From assembly GCA_944470555.2 (NCBI GenBank), contig OX104127.1, positions 132,371,113-132,435,112 on the forward strand: 64,000 nt of DNA, read 5' to 3'. The notes under the pieces were generated by a model. The model was not told where the DNA came from, made no database searches, and saw only the letters and a program-made list of their open reading frames with translations. Positions 58,425 to 64,000 of this stretch are shown here, in pieces. Made by a program: the position numbers and the translations under genes. The first letter of the stretch is position 1. Each line of letters starts with the position of its first letter. The DNA comes from Heterobilharzia americana (lineage: Eukaryota; Platyhelminthes; Trematoda; Strigeidida; Schistosomatidae).

Positions 58425-58634
58425 GAACATGGAATTTTCTTCTCCATGGTACATCTGTTTATGACCGTAAAACCTATCTACCAGATCGATGTACTAAAAG
58501 CAGTGATGGGGTTGACTTATGTGGGAATTCACCAGATATTCAATATGTGGATGAATTTCGGTCAAAATATCCTGTTACGAAATATAATGGTTCGAGACCC
58601 GGGGCATTTTTTCCTTGGCCAAGAAATATGGCAG
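58425..58634 (+). CDS. Internal exon of an unrecognised host gene
   Basis: An acceptor (TATTATTATTTTCAG, AG at 58423-58424) and donor (CAG/GTGAGT, GT at 58635-58636) delimit 210 bases with no stop in one frame. The exon starts and ends one base into a codon (phase 1 at both ends), as in many shuffled extracellular modules. The 70 residues include TWNFLLHGTSVYDRKTYL, PDRCTKSSDGVDLCGNSPD (two Cys) and GSRPGAFFPWPRNM. I do not recognise the family. The Cys pair and the NGS glycosylation sequon suggest a secreted or membrane protein, which is inference. The SR2-type element just upstream is within the preceding intron. Confidence 0.55.
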
Positions 58635-58639
58635 GTGAG

Positions 58640-59607
58640 TTGTTGTTTAGTTATACTATAGAAGTAATTCACATCTAAACATTGAGATTTAAAGTAAACT
58701 CAGCATTTTTGCGAAACTTTTACATAGAGATTAACGGATAATCTGCAAAAGATTGGTAATTCCCTAGAGTATTAGTCTATGTCTTACTTTGATCACATCA
58801 AACCTTACAACCATAGCATTAATAAGTGGTTTTCAGAAATCCTAAGTATCTCTCTATTTCTTTTTTACGAAACGCCTTGTGTTTTTTGCACGAAGGTGGT
58901 TTTTATAACTGATGTACTGTATTGCTTTAAAGATACAGTTCTTGTATTAAAGATGCACTCACACAAATTTATTTCTCACCGTAATCTGGCACATGACATT
59001 GGTGACACTCTCCAGTACTCAAACGAAACATTGGATAGTGAATGTAGTATCAATTAACTTATGTGGTTGCTGAAGTTGATGTGCAAAAACAAAATTATGA
59101 ATTCTATGTTAAGTCGGCTGTATACTTCAAAGTGGTTGAGATGTATTTTATGCAGCTTCTAAATAAAGCACCATGTGAGCACGTAGCTTCTCAAGTGAAT
59201 CTTAACTAAAAAGTGACCGTGTTTCATCATATGAATCCGTTACTTTAAGGTTCAGATTTTCTTTTCATTTGACAGTTATGATCATTCTATCATGATACAA
59301 TAGATATAATCCATTTTTGCAGTGAAGAAATGAATCCTTCATGATGTCAACCAGCTCCCATTATTTGCAAGACGATTACGTGAAATCTTGATTCCAATCC
59401 ATGTGACGATATATTTCCTAAAATTCATTTTAGCTACTTATTTAAACATAGTAGGTAAATACATTAGAATCAAATTTAAGTTTGTTTTCTCTAATCAGGT
59501 CAGCAAATCGAGAAGTTCGCATTTATGGTCCGTAATTTGTCACGTGTATTAATTTCTTCACAAAGATCATCTTAGCGCTTTAGACGAATCCTGTTAACAG
59601 CTTGCCA
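58640..59607. other. Probable intron, no exon recognised
   Basis: Downstream of the exon donor. The frame 58779-59057 has no splice context or domain. A TTTTTGCAG at 59313-59321 looks like an acceptor but a stop follows within four codons in the phase required. Confidence 0.4.
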
Positions 59608-59619
59608 CTCAGCTACATT
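59608..59619. repeat. Target site duplication, left copy (12 bp)
   Basis: CTCAGCTACATT, repeated exactly at 63087-63098 beyond the SR2-type copy. Confidence 0.9.
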
Positions 59620-62600
59620 ATTACTATTATTTGTCCCTTGGGTTCTTAGTGGAACATACAGCTTCAGTAACACGTCTCCATTGCACTCTCTTCTCCGCAG
59701 TCTTTTCAACCTGGCTCCACGACTGCCCAAGCTTTCACTTCTTTCTCACATGATCTCCTCCATATCACCCTCGCCTCAGGCGCCCAACTTGTCATTTCCC
59801 CTGTGGATTCCACTCTAGGGCCTGTCACTTGATGTCTCCGAATGGTTTTCTCTGTATATGCCTCATCCAACCCATCTCCACTTCCTTCTTCTGCATATTT
59901 GTTGGGTGATAGCTTCTTGGTCGATTGGTTCATTGCCAGCCAGCCAGCAAGCCAGACAGCCACAGTGAGTTCCTCGTCACTTATTCTTTCTGACCATCTG
60001 ATCTCATCTTCAGCATCGAGTGAGGGTAGCTGGCAGCTGTTCATGTATGTCTGTCTGTAGTTTGTTGGAAATGCTTTTCGTAACGTGTCAAGTCTCTCAA
60101 CAATCACATGGAAGCATTGACTTACCTGACTAAATTAGTGTTGCGAATGTGGATGTTGTTCACGCTTTATGCTGAGTGGAGTGGAGTGGAGTGCAGTGGA
60201 GTGGAGTGGAGTGGAGTGGAGTGGAGTGGAGTGGAGTGGAGTGGAGTGGAGTGGAGTGGAGTGGAGTGGAGTGGAGTGGAGTGGAGTGGAGTGGAGTGGA
60301 GTGGAGTGGAGTGGAGTGGAGTGGAGTGGAGTGGAGTAGATCTCCACACTGATTTCAGATTAATGAAGGTCTGTCATGGTGTCTTTCCGATCCTGGCTTT
60401 GACATCCTCACGTGTGCCGCCGCGGTGTGTAGTTGAGACGATTCTGCCTAGGTAGGTAAAAGAGACAACTTCGTCTAGATTTCTCCCGTTGACGGTTCTT
60501 GGTGCTTGTTGTTGGTTGGGTATCTTCATCACTTCCGTCTTCTCTACGTTCACCTGAAGTCAGTCCCGTCTTCGCTGTCTTGACTCTTGTTTCAACTTGT
60601 TGCTTTTTGCCTGTAGATCTTCGAGTTTGTGCGATATTAGACACAAATCATCATGGACGAAATCCAAATCTTTTAGGGTCTTTTCATCGGTCAAACAGCA
60701 TATGCCCATCTTCTTGCTCCTCACGGTTTGCTGCATGATCCAGTCGACCACAGTCAGGAAGATCATCGGTGACAGTAGGTGACAGCCTTGTCTTACTCTT
60801 GTCTTCACTTAATAGGTATCACTGAGCTTTCCATTGTGAATCACTTGGCATGTAGCATTGATAAAGGTTTATGACAGTTAAACCGTATTGTTGAAGCAGC
60901 TACCTGCCAAATTACTTCTCGGTCAAGGCTGTAGATGGCCTTTTCAAAGTCGATAAATTTGAGGTAGAGAGTTGACTGCCATTCTATACTCTAAGATGAT
61001 GCGTAGCGTAGCATTGCAATTTGATCCCCACATGATTTGTTCTTCCTGAAGCCAGCCAGCCAGCCTGTTCCAGCCGTAATTTTCGATCCACCGCATCCTT
61101 TAATCTCTCCAGGATGATGCGGCTTAATATTTTGCTTGGGGTGGACAGAAGCATAATTATAGCCAGTTCTTACAAACACTTAGGTTTCCCTTCTTTCGAA
61201 GTTTAACAAGGTAGCCCTTCTTCCAGTCGATTAGCAGGTACCTTTCCTTCCTTCCCTCCAAACCATCTGCAGTAGTAGTGTTAGCATGTCCGCTGTTGTC
61301 TCTGCATCTGTTTTCAGTGCTTCTGGAGGAATTCCATCTGCTCCGGTTGCTTTCAGGGATTCCACCAACTTTATGGCGTTCAGGACTTTACTTCTGTTTT
61401 TGTCGGAGGGCTTGTGTTCACTGGTAGTTCTGGGGTTGCTGGTGGCATTTCTGGATGAGTTGCAGTTGGTGGTCGATTCAAGTGTTTTCTGAGGTGGTCA
61501 GCCATTGTTTGCTTTGTTTCTCCTGTTTAGTAATTAGGTTTCCTTCACTATTTTTCATTGGTTTCGTCTACGTTGATCTCTTCCCAGATAGTAACTTGGT
61601 TATTTGATATAGTTTTTGTCTCTTCTACCTGCGGCCTACTCTGCTTCACTTGCCAATATGTCATAGAAGTGTCTTTTGCCTTCGCACGCACTCTTCTTCA
61701 CTTCTTTGTCCAGTGTTTAATAAGTTAAGTTCAGTTCCTCTTTTCGTTGTTCATCCTTGCACTGGTTCATCTTCTGCTTCACTATCTTCCTCTCTCTCCT
61801 CTATCAATTTCCATGTGTCCGTTGAGATCCATTCCTTGCTCTTTTTTCTTCCTTCCTAATACGGTTATGAAGGTTTCTTTCCACATAGCCTTCAAAGAGT
61901 TCCAGTGTTCTTTCACACCCGATCCTTCAGAGGTATTGCTCAATACCTCCCACTTTGTTCTGATGGCTGACGTGAAGATGTCCTTTGTAGTTTTGCCCTT
62001 CAGTTTCTGTTCTGGGTCTTGAACTTGAACTTTGAAGGCTTTCAACTTGATTTTGAAGATTCCTTACACTAGATAGTGAGTGGTGTGAATCTACATCTGC
62101 TCCCCTTCTTCATCTGATCTTGTGTCCAGTAGGCTGACTGAATCTCCACTTTCTTCACATTGAGATGAAGTCGATCTGAGTTTTAGTGTGTCCTGGTGTC
62201 TGGTGCAATCCGTGTCGCTTTGTGAATATCCCTGTGGTTGCGCACACTGCCTCCAATCACCAAATCGTTGAATGCGCAGAAATCTGCAAACAGTTCTCCA
62301 TTTACGTTCATTTCACCGACTACTTCTCCACCCATGGTTAGTTCTCTTCCCGTGTTGTCTGCTCCCAGTTTGGCAATCATGTCGCCCATTAGAATTTTGA
62401 TGTCTCCAACCGGGGTGGAGTCTTGTCCAGTACTGATTGCAGTTGTCTGTAGAACTCCTCTTTCCTCTCTTGATCCACATTATTTGTAGGTGCGTAGCGT
62501 AGCATTGTATGATTGTGACTCCTTTCTTGTGAGTTGAATCTTGCTGTCATGATCGTGGAGGAGATCGGTTCCCACTGAATGAGAGCCTTCGATGCTCTCA

Positions 62601-63086
62601 GGGACATCATGATAGTCAATCCGAAACTCAGTGTGCTCGTGGTTGTCGTCTGGGTGGCAATATTGGAGTAGATTATTGACTCTGTAGTTGGCAGTTCGGA
62701 GAGTCCACTCCCATTCCATCTGCTTTCGCAAATTCCAAGCACTTCAATGTGATACCTTTTCATCTCGTTTGCAATCTGGGCTGCCTTGCTGCGTTCAAAC
62801 ATGGTTCGGACATTCCATGTCCCCACGTTTACTTTCGCTTTCATCGAGAGCAGAGAAGACACATCGGCCAATTGGCTTCCGGAAGGCTTTCACCAACCGG
62901 CGTCATTTCGACTCCAGCATGGAATAAGTTTATTTTTCATATCTTCTTTGTGCTTTGAAGTTTGTTTAGCGGTAAGATTTGTTTTACGGGGTAGGGTTAG
63001 GGTTGCTAGCCCTATGCCCAACCTTCCCTCTTTATCCAGGCTTGGAACCGGCTAGCAACAAGTGAACTAGTTAACCAGGCGAGACT
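59620..63086 (-). mobile_element. Full-length SR2-type RTE retrotransposon, decayed
   Basis: It aligns end to end with the nearly intact copy at 55138-58363, including the leader (62880-63086), the start TTAACCAGGCGAG at the 5' end and the ATT-type tail. Exact 12-bp target duplications bound it. EN fragments are readable at 62389-62871 (VNVGTWNVRTMFERSKA, GICESRWNGSG) and 62183-62389 (MGDMIAKLG: the catalytic Asn of GDMNA has become Ile). RT fragments: 60560-60808 and 60991-61179. Frameshifts are many and a GAGTG array is inserted. Longer than the intact copy by about 240 bases, mostly because of the array. Same orientation as the other two SR2 copies. Confidence 0.9.
60174..60337. repeat. 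(GAGTG)n pentanucleotide array inside the SR2 copy
   Basis: 164 bases of GAGTG units, about 33, with one GAGTGCAGTG variant near 60190. The array grew at GCTGAGTGCAG, which is present once in the other two copies (55626-55640 and 3710-3722). It is open in all frames and produces artefactual frames at 60108-60455 and on the opposite strand. Confidence 0.95.
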
Positions 63087-63098
63087 CTCAGCTACATT
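63087..63098. repeat. Target site duplication, right copy (12 bp)
   Basis: Second exact copy of CTCAGCTACATT. Confidence 0.9.
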
Positions 63099-63362
63099 GT
63101 AATCATACTTATCTCAGTAGTCGAAGTTTTAAGCCCCATGCACAATGTGTCAGACGTATAAGAAATGATAATAATATGTATAGTGAATTACTCCAGCCTA
63201 ACTCTGCTTAAAATTCAAGCGTACATTTTGTTTTTGAGACTGAATTTGTTGTGTTTCATCAAAAACTAACGAGTTGGATCAGAGAGTGTAATTCAAAACT
63301 TTAATCAGTTAGAATCGTAATATACTCCCAGCTTCTCCAGAAAGTTTCGAACAATTCAAATC
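63099..63362. other. No recognisable gene
   Basis: Short AT-rich spacer between the SR2-type copy and the hammerhead elements. Confidence 0.5.
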
Positions 63363-63505
63363 TATTTATTGATATACTTTTAATTCTCCGTTGTTTCATT
63401 GGATCGAATTGTTCGACCTCTATTGGCATATGGGCTCCTATGCAGATGCCTCGATATTGGCTGAATGTTAATTATGGTAATTTGGTTGGTTGTGGGTGGC
63501 AGAGG

Positions 63506-63553
63506 AATCCAGGATGCGCTTTTCGTACTATTTGGGATTCTTTAGCTGGATGT
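63506..63553 (-). ncRNA. Hammerhead ribozyme, SM-alpha type, degenerate
   Basis: Minus strand ACATCCAGCTAAAGAATCCCAAATAGTACGAAAAGCGCATCCTGGAT-like order: stem I ATCCAG/CTGGAT intact and GAAA core intact, but CTGACGAG has become CTAAAGAA and stem II is lost. The cleavage triplet is ATC. Expected inactive. Confidence 0.6.
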
Positions 63554-63857
63554 ACCTGCACCCCAATGAGTGATGGTGCTCCCATTGAGACTCGAACCTC
63601 GTACCATTGCTTCAAACGCCAAGGTGGTATCCAGTATTCCATCCCCAAAGGAGCCCAGATGTCAATAGAGGTCAAACAATCCGATCCAATAAAACAACGG
63701 AGACTTTAAAGTATATCAATGAGTAGTAACAACTACTACCAGTTGTACACGAAGTGGCTATCGTTCATCTATGGCATAGTGGATAACGCCTTGGCGTTTG
63801 GAACGATGGGTACGAGGTACAGTTCTCAGTAGTGACATCACTCACTGAGGTGCATGT

Positions 63858-63905
63858 ACATCCAACTGACGAGTCCCGAATAGGACAAGACGCGTATCTT
63901 GGATT
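63858..63905 (+). ncRNA. Hammerhead ribozyme, SM-alpha type
   Basis: Plus strand: CTGACGAG core, stem II GTCC-CGAATA-GGAC perfect, stem I ATCCAA/TTGGAT perfect (both sides changed from ATCCAG/CTGGAT), cleavage triplet ATC. The second core strand reads AAGA instead of GAAA, which should abolish cleavage. Confidence 0.7.
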
Positions 63906-64000
63906 CCTCTGCTTGCCACAACAAACCAAATTACCATAATCTTAAATTTATATCGTTGCTACCACTACTTGAAAACGCAATACAGATACCCAGGAATGAT

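Larger units (their letters stand above)
63363..63945. mobile_element. Inverted pair of SM-alpha-type hammerhead SINEs
   Basis: Element 1 is on the minus strand (63722 to 63470) and element 2 on the plus strand (63760 to 63945). The arms TTATGGTAATTTGGTTGGTTG (63473 onward) and its inverse near 63925-63945 show the match continues to the ends of both. A further segment, 63366-63445 (TTGATATACTTT...TCTCCGTTGTTTCATTGG), reappears inverted at 63650-63722, so the 5' part of an element is present in both orientations too. Element 2 has A-box TGGCATAGTGGATAACGCC at 63772-63790 and a degraded B box GGTACAGTTCTCA; element 1 has the B box GGTTCGAGTCTCA (minus). Both then carry a hammerhead. Function is inferred from the family. 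Confidence 0.8.

Noticed and set aside
59313..59360. Possible next exon after 58425-58634, with acceptor TTTTTGCAG
   Set aside because: In the phase required by the upstream donor a stop codon follows within four codons.
60108..60455. 115-codon plus-strand frame and 60-70-codon minus-strand frames with repeated five-residue units
   Set aside because: They exist only because the GAGTG array has no stop codon in any frame.
62991..63006. Telomere-like GTAGGGTTAGGGTTGC
   Set aside because: It lies in the leader of the SR2-type copy; the intact copy has one unit less at the same place, so it is element sequence, not interstitial telomere.

Overview
The window looks like nuclear DNA of a blood fluke (Schistosoma or a close relative). 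It is AT-rich, introns and intergenic DNA dominate, and almost every recognisable coding stretch is a decayed retroelement of a type known from schistosomes: RTE-clade LINEs of the SR2 type and of the SR3/Perere-3 type, CR1-like LINEs, a Penelope-like element, and short tRNA-headed repeats carrying hammerhead ribozyme sequence (the SM-alpha type). Family names are from memory of the families; the assignments rest on motifs and on comparing copies within the window.

Host genes are sparse. Two exon candidates stand out. On the minus strand, 14264-14510 is probably the first coding exon of a class II CPD DNA photolyase, with a good splice donor and an acceptor 20 bases before the ATG. On the plus strand, 58425-58634 is a 210-base phase-1/phase-1 exon of an unrecognised cysteine-containing protein. 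No further exons of either gene were recognised.

Layout. 1-3 kb: a tRNA-like sequence inside an inverted repeat, then featureless DNA. 3.2-5.1 kb: 5'-truncated SR2 copy (minus) with 12-bp target duplications and a huge AGGT array. 6-7.6 kb: RTE fragment (minus). 8.6-9 kb: RTE leader fragment. 10.2-10.8 kb: head-to-head hammerhead element and a tRNA-derived SINE. 14.3-14.5 kb: photolyase exon. 15.5-16.9 and 19-22.7 kb: RTE copies, two of them tail-to-tail, one sharing a 324-bp near-perfect inverted duplicate with 25.9-26.2 kb. 23.6-24.1 kb: two hammerhead SINEs. 28-46 kb: CR1-like elements in both orientations linked by two near-identical inverted duplications (1.67 kb and 1.10 kb). 49.6-51.4 kb: SINE and another CR1-like RT remnant. 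52.6-54.0 kb: Penelope-like element. 55.1-58.4 kb: a nearly intact SR2 element with 14-bp target duplications, just upstream of the orphan exon. 59.6-63.1 kb: a second, decayed full-length SR2 copy with 12-bp target duplications and a GAGTG array. 63.4-63.95 kb: an inverted pair of hammerhead elements.

The most interesting points are the EN-RT frame offset shared by two independently inserted SR2 copies, the microsatellite expansions inside two SR2 copies, the paired hammerhead elements with compensated stems, and the large inverted duplications among the CR1-like copies. I see no CRISPR array, operon or other prokaryotic structure.
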